A DNA stretch of 64,000 nt from Dysidea avara (GCF_963678975.1 NC_089280.1:16652780-16716779), one strand, 5' to 3'. Shown: positions 10,730 through 24,005, counted from the stretch's first letter. Made by a program: numbers and translations. Notes: a model not told the origin generated them from the sequence alone.

Positions 10730-13255
10730 TGTAACCAGGTGTAACCCTGTGTAGCCTCATGTATGTAACTGAGTGTATATATCCCATGTAACCCAGTGTA
10801 TATAGCCTCATGTAACCCTGTGTAGCCTCATGTAACCCTGTGTAGCTTCATGTAACACTGTGTAGCTTCATGTAACCCAGTTCATCCTCATGTAACCATT
10901 TAACCCGTTGTATCATCATGTAACCCTCATGTAGCTTCATATGTGATTGAAAATGGATCTTCCACACACATCCAATACTATGAACTGTGAAGATCACATA
11001 TAAGCCTGAACTTCTTGCCAACCATTAATCCATGCTGGGTTTCTACTGAGCAAAATTCAAGTAACTAGCTTTTTCTCAGCTGAAGTTATAAATTGTCAAA
11101 GTTGGTAACTGGATGTGTGTGGAATACCTCTTTCGCAAATCTGATCACATATGTGACCGGATGTGCGAAAAGGAGTCTTCCACACACATCCAATTCTCTG
11201 AACTTGAGAGCTATGTTGGTACTCACTACTGACCAAATTTCAAGTCAATATCTTTTTCCAATTTTATAAGTTATTAATTGTCAAAGTTAGTAAATTGGAT
11301 GTGTGTGGAATACCCCTTTTCACAAATCCGGTCACATATAACCAGGAACTCCGTGTATAACAATAGCCTCTTATATCCTCATGTAACCCAGTGTAATGCT
11401 GTGTAGCTTCATGTAACCATGTTGTAACCCTGTGTAGCCTAATGTGTATATCAACATGTAACCCAGTTTAACCTTCAATGTAACCTGTGTTGCAATCCTT
11501 TGTAGCCTCCTAGCCGAATGTAATGCAATATATTCTCATGTAACTCTGTGTAGCCTCATGTAACCCTATGTAGCCCCATGTAATCCTATGTATCCTCATG
11601 TAAAGCTGTATATAACCCCTCATGTAATTTGGTGAAGCCTCGTGTAACCTGTATAATTATTCCTTTGTACCCTAATGTAACTTCATGTAGCCCTGTGTAG
11701 CCTCATGTAACCAAGTGTAGCCTCATGTAACCCTTTGCATTGCCTCATGTAACTGTGTAGTCTCATGTAACCCTGTGTATTGCCTCATGTAACTCTTTGT
11801 AGCCCCATGTAACTCTGTGCAACCTCATGTAACCCTTTGTAGCCTCATGTAGCCTCATGCAACCCAATGTAGCTCTGTGCAGCCTCATGTAACCCTTTTT
11901 AGCCTCATGCCTCATGTAACCCAATGTAGCCTCATGTAACTTACATGAGGCTACATTGGATTGCATGAGGCTACATGAGGCTACAAAGGGTTACATGAGG
12001 CTGCACAGAATTACATGAGGCTACATTGGGTTACATGAGGCTAGACATGATATGGTTACATAAGGAGACATTGGGTTACATTAGGGTACACAGCGTTATA
12101 TGAGGCAATACACAGGGTTACACGAGGGCTAAATGAGGCTACACTGAGTTACATGAGCCTACAAAGAGTTACAAGAGGCTGCACAGAGTTACCTGACGCT
12201 ACATTGGGTTTAAAAAAGGTTACGTGAGGCTGCGTAGCCTCATGTAACCCAATGTAACATCATGTAACTCTGTGCAGCTCATTTAACCCTTTGTAGCCTC
12301 ATGTAACTATGTCAGTCTCATGCAACCTTGTGTAGCCTCTGTATAACCTCGTGTAACCTTATGTAGCCTCATGTAACCTAGTGTAGCCTCATGTAACCCT
12401 TTGTAGCCTCATGTAACTCTGTCAGTCTCATATGCAACCTTGTGTAGCCTCATGTAACTCTGTGTAGTGTCATGTAACCTCAAGTAACCCAATGTATAAC
12501 CTTGTGTAACTCTGTGTAGCCTCATGTAACCCTTTGTAGCCTCATGTAACCCTGTGTAGTTTCATGTAACCCTATGTATAACCTCTGAGTAACCTCATGT
12601 AATCCTATGTATCCTTATGTAAATTTGTGTAGCCTCATGTAGCACAGTTTAGGTTCATGCAACCCAGTGTAGCCTCATGTAACTCAGTGTAGCCTCATGT
12701 AACTTGGTGTAACCTCATGTAACCCAATACGGTGTAATGTTGTGTAGCCTCATGTAACTCTGTTTAGCCCCATGTAACCCAATGTATCCCTATATACAAG
12801 CCTCATGTAACCTTATGTAGCCTCATGTAACTCTGTGTACCCTCATATATATAATAATCCAGTGTAGCATCATGCAAAACTGTGTAGCCTCATATAATTA
12901 TCCCAATATAAATTTGTGTAGCTCCATGTAACCCAATGTATCCTCATGTAACCCTGCGTATAACCTCATGTAACCTTGTGTAGCCTCAGGTAACTCTGAG
13001 TAGCCTCAGATAACTCTGTGTAGCTTCATGTAAGCTTGTGTAGCCTCATGTAATCCTCATGTAACCCAGTGTAGCCTCATGTAACCCTGTAAAGCCTCAT
13101 GTATCGTAGCCTCATGCAACCTTGTGCAGTATCATGTAACCCAGTGTAGCCACATGTAACCATGTGTAGCATCATGTAATTCTTTGTAGCTTTAATGTAA
13201 CCCAGTGTAGCCTTATGTAACTCTGTGTAGCCTCATGTAATCTTGTGTAGCCTGT
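10730..13255. repeat. 20-bp minisatellite, right arm, mainly inverted
   Basis: This is the same unit as the left arm, now mostly in reverse (TGTAGCCTCATGTAACCC). It runs reverse to about 11943 (broken by two MITEs at 10939-11340), forward at 11944-12235 and reverse at 12236-13255. The switch at about 11936-11950 forms a hairpin, GTAGCCTCATGTAA followed by CTTACATGAGGCTAC. The net inverted orientation relative to the left arm makes E1 a near-palindrome several kb long. Confidence 0.9.
10939..11340. mobile_element. Two back-to-back MITEs ending in CATATGTGACCGGAT
   Basis: Two ~195-bp copies (about 10939-11150 and 11149-11340) each begin and end with the same inverted sequence. The outer tip is CATATGTGACCGGAT. 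Further in is an inverted CTTCCACACACATCCAAT/GGATGTGTGTGGAATACC pair. The two copies meet tip-to-tip at GATCACATATGTGACC. The outer ~15 bp equals the tip of element E2 (13631), so the same transposase may mobilise both. They have no coding capacity. Confidence 0.75.
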
Positions 13256-13630
13256 TGTAGATGTTGATTGCAAGGTTTGTTAAGATTAACAGTATACTAA
13301 TGTACATTAAGTAAAGAATTTAATGGTTTAACAAATAATGTTCATGGTTTAATAAATAATGAAAAGTACTATAGAAATCTTGCACATTTTTGGGTAAACA
13401 ATATCAAGGAAAATTATTTCCATTTCTATTTTTGGCAATGTAATTAAAAACCTAAATTTTGATACAAATGGCATTTCAAAGTTCAGGTTTTGTGCCAAAA
13501 TGTGTAACAGGACAACAAATGGCACATAATAGAGAAGATACTTGTCATTGTCTTGTCATTTGAGCATTATATATTAAATAATGTAAATTATTTATTTAAA
13601 AAGAGTCATTATTTATCTATGAAAATGTAC
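13256..13630 (-). repeat. E1 right terminal inverted repeat, inner part
   Basis: This is the reverse complement of about 6314-6715, base by base with few changes (for example TTTTGGGTAAACAATATC here). It stops at 13630, where E2 starts. The rest of the repeat resumes at 30804. Confidence 0.85.
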
Positions 13631-13675
13631 ATATGTGACCAGATTTTACAGAACCGATCCAAATCGCACATCACG

Positions 13676-14429
13676 CAAAATCAAACTAACACCACCAGTG
13701 GATAGCTACACTATCGTACTACAAGTTTTGACCCTCAGCACTACTCAAACTACACGAGGCTGGTTTTTACACACGTCTTTTCTGGGTGGTGTGGAGTGCT
13801 CATATGGCGGTTTCAGGCCTTGTGAAGGACCTGGCTTGGCAAGAGTCAGTGGTTTACTGGTGGACAGCCTTATAATGTTGGCCAGACGTGTTCTCTGTTG
13901 ATTTTGCTACATATCAGCCACTAAGGAGCCAGCACAGCCCTGTAATCTCGTGTCTGGACTCCAATCGTGGTCTGCCTCCATTTTGAGGTCTATCTCTTGC
14001 CCTCCCATATCAAAACATATGTATGGGATTTGTCAAATCAAGCATTTTCAGGTGGTCAACATTAAAAGTTTTCAAAACACTGGGTTAAACCCTTAAAAAT
14101 TAATAATTATGCATTAATTAAATTTAATATCAGTTTAATATCTTTTTTGAAACCTCAACTTGGTAAAACAAGCTGATTATAAAATCTCATCATTCCCTGT
14201 CATTCGTTGTCCAATGCAAAATACATGTATTTTACACTACATACAAAAACACTAATTTACAACCTTTAGCTAACTCACAAAATCTCTACAGCACACCATA
14301 CAATAAAAGAAAGCCCTTGAATTTCTCTATCCAATTCCGACCGTACAAATGGGAAAATGTCACCATAGCGACAGTTATTTACTGTTGATGATGACATAAT
14401 ACGCGCTCCATACGTTAACCCATTGGAAA
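13676..14429. other. Left flank of the transposase gene, no gene seen
   Basis: An 88-residue ORF at 13635-13901 has no recognisable domain and overlaps the terminal repeat, so I do not call it. The part from about 14160 onward resembles 28030-28250 in direct orientation, which suggests it is an end region of the transposon family. Confidence 0.4.
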
Positions 14430-14550
14430 ATTTAATGAACGCCATTATGCAGCGAGAAGCCCCTCGCGAAATTAAAACTAAAATCACGTGCATGCATGAA
14501 TACGTAATAGTAAATCGCGCGCGAACCATTTGTTTAAAGTCCGTCTGACG
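14430..14550 (+). promoter_or_regulatory. Probable 5' region of the transposase gene, shared with 27049-27110 in inverted form
   Basis: The ~55-bp block with GCATAATGGCGTTC on the opposite strand (14440-14500) recurs inverted at 27055-27110. It sits just upstream of the first ATG of the transposase (14551), so it may hold promoter or transposase-binding sites. The function is inferred from position only. Confidence 0.4.
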
Positions 14551-15847
14551 ATGGAGAATCACCTGAAATCTCACTCAGGGGATGAAACCGATGAGTGTAC
14601 AACGGAAGAAGATCAGACAAAGGACGGAAAGGTTGATCAAGTTAGTTTACCTGGTCATTAGGCACATCATTCGTGTTCGTGCATAGTTAACTAAATTCAT
14701 AAGATTAATCATTAACAATTGGCTGGAAGATGCAGTAGGGAATATATAATCTATGATATAGCATAGCTTAAAACATGGCTAGTTTGTAAGTACCATAGCC
14801 AAGTAACCTATGGCTTGAAGGCTACATACTTGCAAGCTTGCATACTTGTAGTTACATGCAAACTACAGATGTAAGCTTTAATATTAAGTTGTCAAGTGAT
14901 GCTCACTATGCAAGATACAACCGTACTATATAACACACATAGGTGGAACAATCACAGCATACGTGCTCCAGATGTACAAAGTCCTTCAGAAGGAAGTACC
15001 GTCTGAATAAACATCTTTAAACAGTCCATGGAATAGACAGTGATGAATGTACAAGAAACTTTCGTTGTCCTTTCAGCTGTGGAATAAAGAATTATAGAAC
15101 AAACAAGGAGCTGATAAGTCACTGTGAAGAAGTTCATGATCATTCACTAGGTAGATAGATATACAGTAATGCTGAGTATTGCAGCACTTTTGTGGTGATT
15201 ATTATTTTATTTATTATGGTGGTGTCACTGTTCTAGGTTATACACATGCACCTGGTTATTTTAACGTGTATCCTAATAATTATATGACACACACCCTCAT
15301 ATTATTCACATGCAGAGAAGAAGAGTTTGAAGTTTACTACTAGCAGGCAGGGTTTCATGCATGGAAAGAAAAGGAAGAAGAGGCATCTAATACATCTTAC
15401 GTCAAGAAGCAACAAACATACCATCCACAATCTGAAGGTAAAGTGCATAACATGGACATGTGCTATACATGCACACCTACATGACATTAACACAATATTC
15501 TGTATCATTGCTACAGCAATCAAGGAATGCTTCTTTTATATTTGCTGTCGAAACGGAAAATATGAGAACACCAAACCTAGGAGTACTAGCAAAAAAGATT
15601 TAATCAGAAGAACAGCAGAAAGACAAACAACACATGTCTTTCACGTATGTATGTGGACAACTTTTGTGATGGTCATGTGGAAGTGGAGTATATTCCAGCT
15701 CATACTGGGCACACCCTTTTCCATAAAAGTGAGCTACAAAACTACCATTACCAGCTAGCTCAAAAGAAGAAGTGGCAATGAAACTAAGCCTTGGAGTAAA
15801 TCCAACTCGAATTTTAAGTGGTATGCATTATGTTACTATTACATGCA

Positions 15848-15960
15848 GTGGAGTCTCTCTTAACAAACTCTCTGAATAGAGGACACAATACAAAAACTCT
15901 CCATTATATGGACAACAATTTTGGTACAAACAGGTCCGTCTCCATACATTCAACCTCTGC
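15848..15960. mobile_element. MITE relic in a transposase intron
   Basis: It begins CAGTGGAGTCTCTCTT, close to the tip of the complete MITE at 21699. No clear right end is visible. It lies in the intron between the fourth and fifth transposase exons. Confidence 0.4.
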
Positions 15961-17029
15961 AGCAGCTCTGTTACAGAGAGCATATTCTAAGCAAGATGAC
16001 CTGAGCCAACATGTAAAATAGTATAATTATTATGTATAAGTGATCACTGTATAAGATCGCTTGCTTGGATAAATAAACATACGTAGTTTAGAAGGGTGCA
16101 TCACTATGACACAAATTTACTGCATTTATATATTGGATATATATTTCACCTATAAGTACTGTATAGAGTACAATATTCATGAGAAATAGTGGAAAGCTCA
16201 CTGTTTATTTTAGATATTCGAGCAGGAGTTGGAGACAGGACCAATCGTGAGACATTTGACAGTGATGTCAAAAGGAAACACTTTTTAAGCAAAATAGATA
16301 CTAACAATATACAAATAAAAGTCAAAGATTTTGGGATCAAATGGCATGAAGATGATGCTACCTCTGTCAATGTCATGGTGCAAGAGCTCACAGAAGAACC
16401 ATTTAACCCTGTCCTCATTTACAAACCTCAGGGTATGAAAGAGACTCAGTATCCAATGGTACCAGAAGGTACATTTATGTTGGTACTTCAAACTCAATTC
16501 CAGATGAAACTTTACAGACAGCATGCCTCAACCATCTTGTGCATTGATTCTACACACGGTACAAATCAGTACAGATTTAAATTGATCACTTGTGTTGTAC
16601 CAGATGACCATGGTAAAGGTATGTATGTCACAGCATCAAAATGATACTACTTATCACATGTAGGTCAACCTGTTGCATGGTGTTTATCAGATCATGAATC
16701 AAGTGAAGTCATCGAAGCATTTTTGAGTAGCATCAAAGCAAGATCACCATCTACCGTCATAAATGTCATGATGACTGATGATGGTAATTTCAAACCACAC
16801 ACACACATTATCAAAATTAATATTTCAGATAATACCGGTTGGTCAGCCGCACGAACTGTGTATGGTGACATTAGACATTTGCTGTGCCACTGGCATGTTG
16901 ATAGGTAAGATGAACCACATATGTGACACTAGCATCCATACAGAGTATGCCAGCAAAGTGACCTTTAAGGGCAAGTACACAAAGGTAACAGTGACAACAA
17001 GCCTTAAACTTTTCTGCCTATTAATTTAA

Positions 17030-17115
17030 AAAAAATATTATTATGGCTTCACAGCACAAGTACTGAAGGTCTGTAGGACACCTGGTCCTACAGCCTGTTT
17101 AAAGTTGCTGCAGAA
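17030..17115 (-). mobile_element. SINE tail, reverse orientation
   Basis: The reverse complement reads GGCTGTAGGACC...CAGACCTTCAGTACTTG and ends in an AATAAT/poly-A tract. It is a diverged copy of the tail at 19950-20037. Confidence 0.45.
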
Positions 17116-17309
17116 AGTATGTTTGAAAAGGTGGAGAAAAACATTGTCACGGTGTACTTTTTGTCTTTGCATGATACATGTGGGAGGAAGTGTAAATGCG
17201 TGTAGGTGGTCAAGTTCTTATGAACAACCATAACATATGTATGTATACAGTTTTAATGATTTTCACGTTGGTTGTTTACAAATTCTTAAGTTCTCAAAAA
17301 TTATCTACA

Positions 17310-17435
17310 AAATGCACACACACATATCACATGAACACACACGCGCACGCATGCACCACACACACACACATACAAACACACACATAATTATGCATGAAAA
17401 CACAACACACACATACTACACACACACACAGCGCA
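17310..17435. repeat. CA-rich microsatellite
   Basis: An imperfect (CA)n tract interrupted by TG, GC and AT steps, lying in a transposase intron. The ORFs of His/Thr repeats here are by-products. Confidence 0.85.
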
Positions 17436-19379
17436 CAAACTTGATTGGCAGTGATAACAAAAGTGGCGCCTGAATAAGTTGGTCACCTATAAACTTCTCA
17501 CTTTAGACATTTAAAATTGGCCTTTATAAAGAAGTGGCCTTTCTATGTAGTTGGCCAGTTTCCAGTATTATTTTCATAGTAATACGTACGTTGTAATCCA
17601 CAATATCCAATGTTCATTGATTATCCTCAGAACATGAAATCCTTCTTCATGATAATTAATAGATCACAACAGGTCTATTATACAGGTTCTACTTTTATTG
17701 TACAGGGCATGGAAGGACAAACTCAGAGCAGTGTCACCATGTAATCAGAAGGAGCTCTATCAAACTTTGTGCATTTTGCAATCAGAAATGGATATAAATA
17801 CATTTCAAACTAGGGCAGCTCAATTCGTAAAAGTTTGGTTATCACAAGAGCCAAACTTTGTGAAATATTTCACTGAAAATTATCTGAGCAGAGCAGGTAA
17901 TTAAACAATTCAAGAAAATTGCTGCTACATGTTCTTGCTGATATTATACAGAAAAGTGGGCAAAATGCTATCGTCACTTTAAACATGGAGACACAGATAC
18001 TAACATGTACCTAGAGAGGTATGTATATAAAAGATACATACATACTGTCATACATAATAATATTATTATGTTGTACAGTTTTCACAACCAGCTGAAGACC
18101 ACATAACTGAACGGAAAAGTCAACCGTAGAGTGGATTTTCTTATCCATCACCTCTTGCAATATGAGAAGGACGCATTTTTTCATTATAAAATGAATCGGT
18201 TGCTACCACCAGCATTACACAAGAAAGTGAAGCAGGAGATGAATCATCATCAGCGAGGTCTTATGATACCTGCAGCAAAAGTGAAGGTTTGTATATGTAT
18301 TAACAACTATGTACATATACAATAGCACAGTGAGAAGTTACTAAGTACACATACAGCAACATAATTATGTAGTATGTACAGTGTAATACTATTAAATAAC
18401 TTGATGCTAACATACAGGTGAACCCAATAACTACTATCATTACATTACAATTCAACACTGTATTAGAGAATACACTAAATAAAATTTTTAGAGGGAGAAT
18501 TTGACGAATTGCTATACAATTATTGTTAAATTCTCTGTTATTACATTATATAGTATCACAAGTAATCGTCTGCACGAATTTGGGATTGTGCATTATCAAA
18601 TGAGTCTTGTTTTAGTGCTTTTGATTGAGGCTCTACTAATGTATTAAAGGTTTCAGGTACTGTATGTACCACAGCCGGCCAAAAGTCTATTCAGTAATTC
18701 TTTTGCAAAAATAAATAGTGTGTGTTCTTGTATGTTTGTCCACAGCACTGCCACAATCCTAGACATTTATGGCCATGCAAGTAAAAAAATGCACATTAAA
18801 GCAACTAGTACATGTGAGAAATGAAGGCTGTTTAAATACTGTAGTAACCGGGCTGGCCAGCTTTAGTGGTGTGATATAACAACCACACAACAACACATCT
18901 TGTACCACACCCATTCTGTGTTGAAAAAAGATCCCTTGTACACACAAAAAGAAGAGCAGGGTCAGGGTTTTGTCATACAAAAAAATCTGAAAACACAATA
19001 GACAACCATACAACAGTTTGTTGTTTTTCTGTTCTTTTAAGATTGCAAAAGTAGTTTTTGCTAATTCACAGAGCTACATACCAGTCTTCTGGTACAACTT
19101 AGAGGTTATCTAATATCCTTACCTGCTCAACTACATGGGACCACAATACAGGTTAAGTGTCACCCAAGGTTACTACATATATGAATATATCAGCAGAACT
19201 AAATTATGGTATATTAATGCTCTTTGTTTCAACACTGCATGCTGCAAGCAGCTGTCAAGAGCATCAAGTTGTACTCTAGACTTCAAAACACAGGGTTCTA
19301 TTAGCAACACAAGTGGTAATTCACTGAAATAAATGAACACGGAAATGCATTGATGTTACATATATGCATAGTAACAGGG

Positions 19380-19799
19380 CCAGGCCTTCATCTAGGAAAT
19401 TACTGTCGGGGGGGGGGGACAATAGTTTTAGCAGAGTAAGGGGCGACAGTGTAAAGATCCATGTCCCTTATTGCTACACATGTGACATCTACAATGCCCT
19501 GGGAAAATTATTTTAGACTCTGGTGCATTCTCAGGTACGTACTTGAAAATGAGCAGAAGTAATTTCAGGTTATTACTGTTCCTGATGCATTCTCAGGTAC
19601 TTAGCTATACTGTAACTGACTAAATGCACATGTCCTGTATTTCATTCATTATTACAATTGTTGATAATTATTGCTGATGTACACCGAGACTTTCGTTAAA
19701 ACTTGCATTCTCCTCTCCTCCTAAATAAATTCATGCCCAGAGTGTTATAGTTTTTCTTATATCATAAAGGAAGAAAATCCATCCCTTCTGGAGGAAATT
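19380..19799. other. Intron sequence with local duplication
   Basis: There is an uninterrupted run of about a dozen G near 19408-19420. TGCATTCTCAGGTAC occurs twice (near 19528 and 19588). No gene is seen. The whole stretch is inside the intron between transposase exons 18079-18286 and 20058-20438. Confidence 0.4.
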
Positions 19800-20037
19800 G
19801 AGTGTGGCGCTCAACTAGACATTGGGTGGCCTGCAGTTCAAATTTGCAGTAGGAAGGATTTTATCCTTTTTTGGCCCATTTTCTGTTTTGCCTTATTAGC
19901 TGTGTTAAATACATATGTTTATGTTGCAGTTTTTAATTCGTGTTTACTAAGTTAGGTATGTAACTTGAAGGCTGCAGCACAAGTTGCTGTCAGACCTTCA
20001 GTGCTGGACATGGTAAAGCAGTAATAATAATAGTTTA
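19800..20037 (+). mobile_element. tRNA-derived SINE (probable)
   Basis: The head has polymerase III-like boxes: TGGCGCTCAACTAGA (A-box-like) and, about 30 bp on, GCAGTTCAAATTT (B-box-like). The body ends in the tail GGCTGCAGCACAAGTTGCTG...ACCTTCAGTGCTGG and a (TAA)n run. The tail recurs at 31455 (forward) and at 17030 and 9520 (reverse), which shows it is dispersed. I saw no clean target duplication. The family assignment is inferred from the boxes and tail structure. Confidence 0.55.
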
Positions 20038-20057
20038 TAAAACCTTTATTATTTTAG

Positions 20058-20438
20058 GAAGTGGACAGTGGTATATGTGGCATGTTGAAAGCATATCAGG
20101 GAGTACCCCAGAGGAATATACTATTACGCTATGCCAAAATGATCCTTGTGAAGAGTGTTCATCAAATCAGATGATTTGTACAGCAAAGGAATGTAGCTGC
20201 CTCTGTATTCATATGTACAAATGTGACAACAGATGCTACAATTATAACAATGGCCACATCTGTAGGCACATCCACTGTGTGCATTCTATTCAACGTAAGA
20301 AACAGCAAGAGCAAACAGAATCAGCAGTTCCAGAAATTCCAGAAGAGCAATATGACAGAATTGAGGATGAAGAAAATGGAAGCATAGCTTATACAGAGTT
20401 GGCAGCTTATGCAGAGTCAGTAGCTGATCCCCAGAGAG
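20058..20438 (+). other. SWIM zinc-finger exon of the MULE gene
   Basis: This exon of the pseudogene above encodes a C-x-C...C-x-H pattern, KECSCLC followed by GHICRHIHCVH, which fits the SWIM finger that typically follows MULE transposase cores and binds DNA. The exon starts out of phase with the preceding one. A one-base indel near WYMWHVES would restore the expected alignment. Its acidic C-terminal part (EEQYDRIEDEENG) is linker-like. Confidence 0.65.
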
Positions 20439-21698
20439 GTGCATAGTGTACATAGATACTGTATACGTACATATTTTTGAGGTATGTAATTTTTGTGGGT
20501 TGACAAATTTCAGCAATTTTATTTTCATGGATACTCATTCTTCACTGAGGCTTTTAGCATAGGGGCTAATCTTGATAATATTTTCGAGCCCTGCCCTTCT
20601 ATGTTGTTCTTAGTTTGTAATGCTGTGAAACAGGCTAACCATACTGGTTTTAGGGTGGTGTTTTTAGCTGGAAAAGCCCGGTTCTTTGTGGTCCCTAATA
20701 TACAGTACTACCGTGCTGTATGATGATTAATTTTGTGTCTGAAAACACTCAATTACTGAATAGTAAAGTTGTCAATTTCAACTATAGCCTCGATTTCCAT
20801 TTATGACAGCTTGGCAGCATTGGTTAGGCACAGCCAAGCTCAAAAATGTCTTCAGACCAACTCCAAACTCTTTCAAAAGTTTTTATGGAATTTTAACTTT
20901 TTCTATTTAACAAAATTTTACGTTGATTGAATAATGAACTGATTCCAGCCAAACATAACTCAACAATGGATAAGGCTACAGGCTTGATTTGTTCACTGTT
21001 TGATGTCGCTTCATCCCGAGATGTGCCTTTCACCAAGTGCAGTACGTACAATGCATGCATCATGGACTTGCCTTTAAAATGCTGACAACAGTTTGCGATA
21101 GCATTATGCGGCTTCCTTGTGGCTGTGTTGGTGCCTGTATTTTTCCGTAGTGCCCCCAAAATCAACATAATTACACAACAGTGTGTCATGACACATAGTT
21201 ATCATTATCAACAATCAGCTTTGTTTATGAAGTCAAGTACTGCTTAGGATAGAAGCTGGTTAAACTACACCTATATGCTTAGGATATGATTGTTATCATC
21301 ACCTCAGCCTCAGCCTGAAGCTTTGATGATAACAAGGACATCCTACTCATGTTGGGGTTTAACTGTAATGTATTGTACTCTTATTCTACAGACTATTCAA
21401 TTCAATTCCAAACATTCAACACCCTACAAAAGGATTTGCAGTCTTATGTTAATAGCACCAACAGCAAAATTCTGCCACACCTAGATCACATCAATGCACT
21501 TCTACATCAAGCCATATCAACATGTATTGCTGCTACCAAAGTCACAAAGCCACCAGAGCCTATAAGGAAAAAGGAGAATTTACCACCAGGAAAGTGTTTG
21601 GAGCATCAACGGAGATTTATTAAGACAACAAAATTACCCGGTAGGAAAAGGAATGGGAATGTTTTAAGGTACGTAAGACATAATTAATAAAGGGTATA

Positions 21699-21844
21699 CA
21701 GTGGAGCCTCTCTTCTGAATTACAGACACAGCCTAAAAAACCTCTCATAATACAAGTCTGCTCAATACGTATTACTTCTGAAAGAGGAAATCCTGCAAAG
21801 AGTCTAACTTGGTCCCCAAGTGTCCATTATGGAGAGTTCCACTG
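21699..21844. mobile_element. 146-bp MITE flanked by TA
   Basis: The inverted tips CAGTGGAGCCTCTC and GAGAGTTCCACTG are flanked by TA on both sides, a Tc1/mariner or pogo-like arrangement. It is inserted in the intron after exon 21392-21668 of the transposase gene. Confidence 0.75.
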
Positions 21845-23859
21845 TATATGTACTGTATGACAGAAAAGTTTAATGGGACGAAAATTTTACAAATCCATAC
21901 TCATCAGCTTTGATGAATTAAAAGTTATCGAAATCATAAATCTACATAAGTTAACACATACTTCTAAAGGCACTTATGGATGTTTGACGAATTTATCAAT
22001 TTTGTCAAAATGTCATGTCTTACGGTACACTATTAGATTACCAAGAGCTAATATGTTAAGGAGAGTATCTACCTTGTATAGTCCTGTAGAAGATGTTTGT
22101 GCAAAACTTTAAACAGCTTCCTTTCTGCGTAACATAGACTGGTTACTATAGTTTCACATTTAACTGCAAAGATCATCTCAGACACAAAAGCACGCATCAA
22201 TTCAACTGGGCCTAGTAAAGACATGACTTATAACCTGAAGGATAACTCCATAAAAAGTGTGTCTAATAAATCAATAATAGAGAGCGGAATACTGCCCAAA
22301 ATTTTTGACTTTGCATGTCATTACGTTAACAAGCAAAACCTGCATTTGAGCATTCTGAAATTGAAAGAGTGCTAGTCTATTGTATATTCTTTAGTGGTGT
22401 GCAAATATTGTTGTGATAATTGTATTGATATCTTGTGAGCATAAATCATACATTCTTACGTATCTCAAAACAACGTTACAATTGAAGCATTTTTTTGGTT
22501 TAATTATTTCAACTACATGCTGTGATTTACTTACAAGATTTGTTTTGGTATGGCAAGTAGGATTAATAAATTAACAGTAAACCATACATCTTATCATTTG
22601 GCAGCTGAACTACGTAATTGCAATAAGGAAACAAACAAATACTACAAGTTTATGAAAATAAGCTTTGTCATCTTTTACAGCACAACATGGCGATAGATAC
22701 CATATACATATGAATCTTGAAGGTATATATATACATACAAATTTTGCAGATCAACAGATTTTATTATTTTGTGGACCATTTGATTGTCTTCACTCAGGCT
22801 ACCTGTATTATATAGCATGTGCATAGCTAATCTTAATTTTCAAGGATGAAAAATTTGCAGACAGTTAAGTAACTACAAAAAAAAGTGTCCTTCAAAATTT
22901 TGTAGGTATACGGTACTCTCCCATATATACATACGTATATTGCTTATGTGATTGGTGTAGGCATGCTGGTGCTGAAGAGAAAGAGAAAATTTTAGACAAG
23001 CTTACCAACAGTCAGATTGAGGTATGTATGCATACAGTGTATGTACAGCTATGCATGACTAATGGTGAATTACATAAGGATATGATACTCACCACTGATC
23101 AACGCAGCTATCAGGTCATGTGTACATACACTCCTTCAATGAAAGTGCTGATACAGTACTTTCGTATGATTTCCTGGAATGAAGAATAAGATGACCATTT
23201 AGTGCAGAATGTAGACAAAACTAGACATCACAAAAGGCACGTTCCACCTGTTATTGTGGTGTAAAATGGTGGCCATGTGCTGCTTTGTTTGGCCTCTAAC
23301 CTTGACAAAATGATAGGTCTCAACATTTTTTTAAATTCTACATCTAGATGCCTGTAAGTGTTCTCTTGTTTTAATGGTATATTTCATATTGAATAGAGTC
23401 ATTTTCATCACGTACAAATTTTCTATGATGGTTTTTAGATGCACCGTTTTTAGCGGTGCACATTATTTTAAGGGGGAACCCTACTAAACAGCACTTAGTC
23501 TACCATAATGTTTGATATACGTACTTACAGTGGTGTTGAAGCATGCACACTTACACGTAATACTGCCACTCACCAATTTTATGAGTGCAAATAGCAGTGA
23601 CTTCTATGCAACTTGCAATATCCTAGGGTTATTTGCTACCTAGAGTATATATGCTACTATGAACAAATCAGTACATGTAAGCAATGTACTCATGATAAAC
23701 TATATAGTACCTTTAAATTACACACACAATATGCTTACATTGAGCTGATATCTGAGAATATAGAAGCATTTTTGCTCCCTGGCTATCAATTACTGAAAAG
23801 TAGCTGTTACACACTATTACAACGAATGGTACAAAATGCAATCAGTCCACTTATGAAAG

Positions 23860-24005
23860 AAATACAGTTTAATCTCTATATAATGGACACCTTGGGACCA
23901 CCCAGATTTCTGGTCACTTTGTGTGTAATATAGAGGGTTACCTCTTTCCAACCTGTTGGGACCAAAATTTCTATCCTTATTATGGAGGTGTTTTCTAATG
24001 TGTAA
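23860..24005. mobile_element. MITE relic related to the 21699 element
   Basis: Starts ACAGTTTAATCTCTATATAATGG and ends with TTATTATGGAGGTG, with an internal repeat of TTGGGACCA/GTTGGGACCA. The tips are degraded. It lies in a transposase intron. Confidence 0.35.

Noticed and set aside
6662-11966. ORFs with repeated YMRLHRVT-type residues
   Set aside because: Direct translation of the 20-bp minisatellite; a 20-bp unit reads as a 20-residue period in every frame.
6716-13255. Telomere-like or CRISPR-like array
   Set aside because: The unit is 20 bp, diverged, without unique spacers and in both orientations; not a telomeric motif and the genome is eukaryotic.
14275-14574. Minus-strand 99-residue ORF sharing RGASRCIMAF with 27049-27309
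   Set aside because: The sharing follows from the inverted repeat at 14440-14500 / 27055-27110, not from a protein family.
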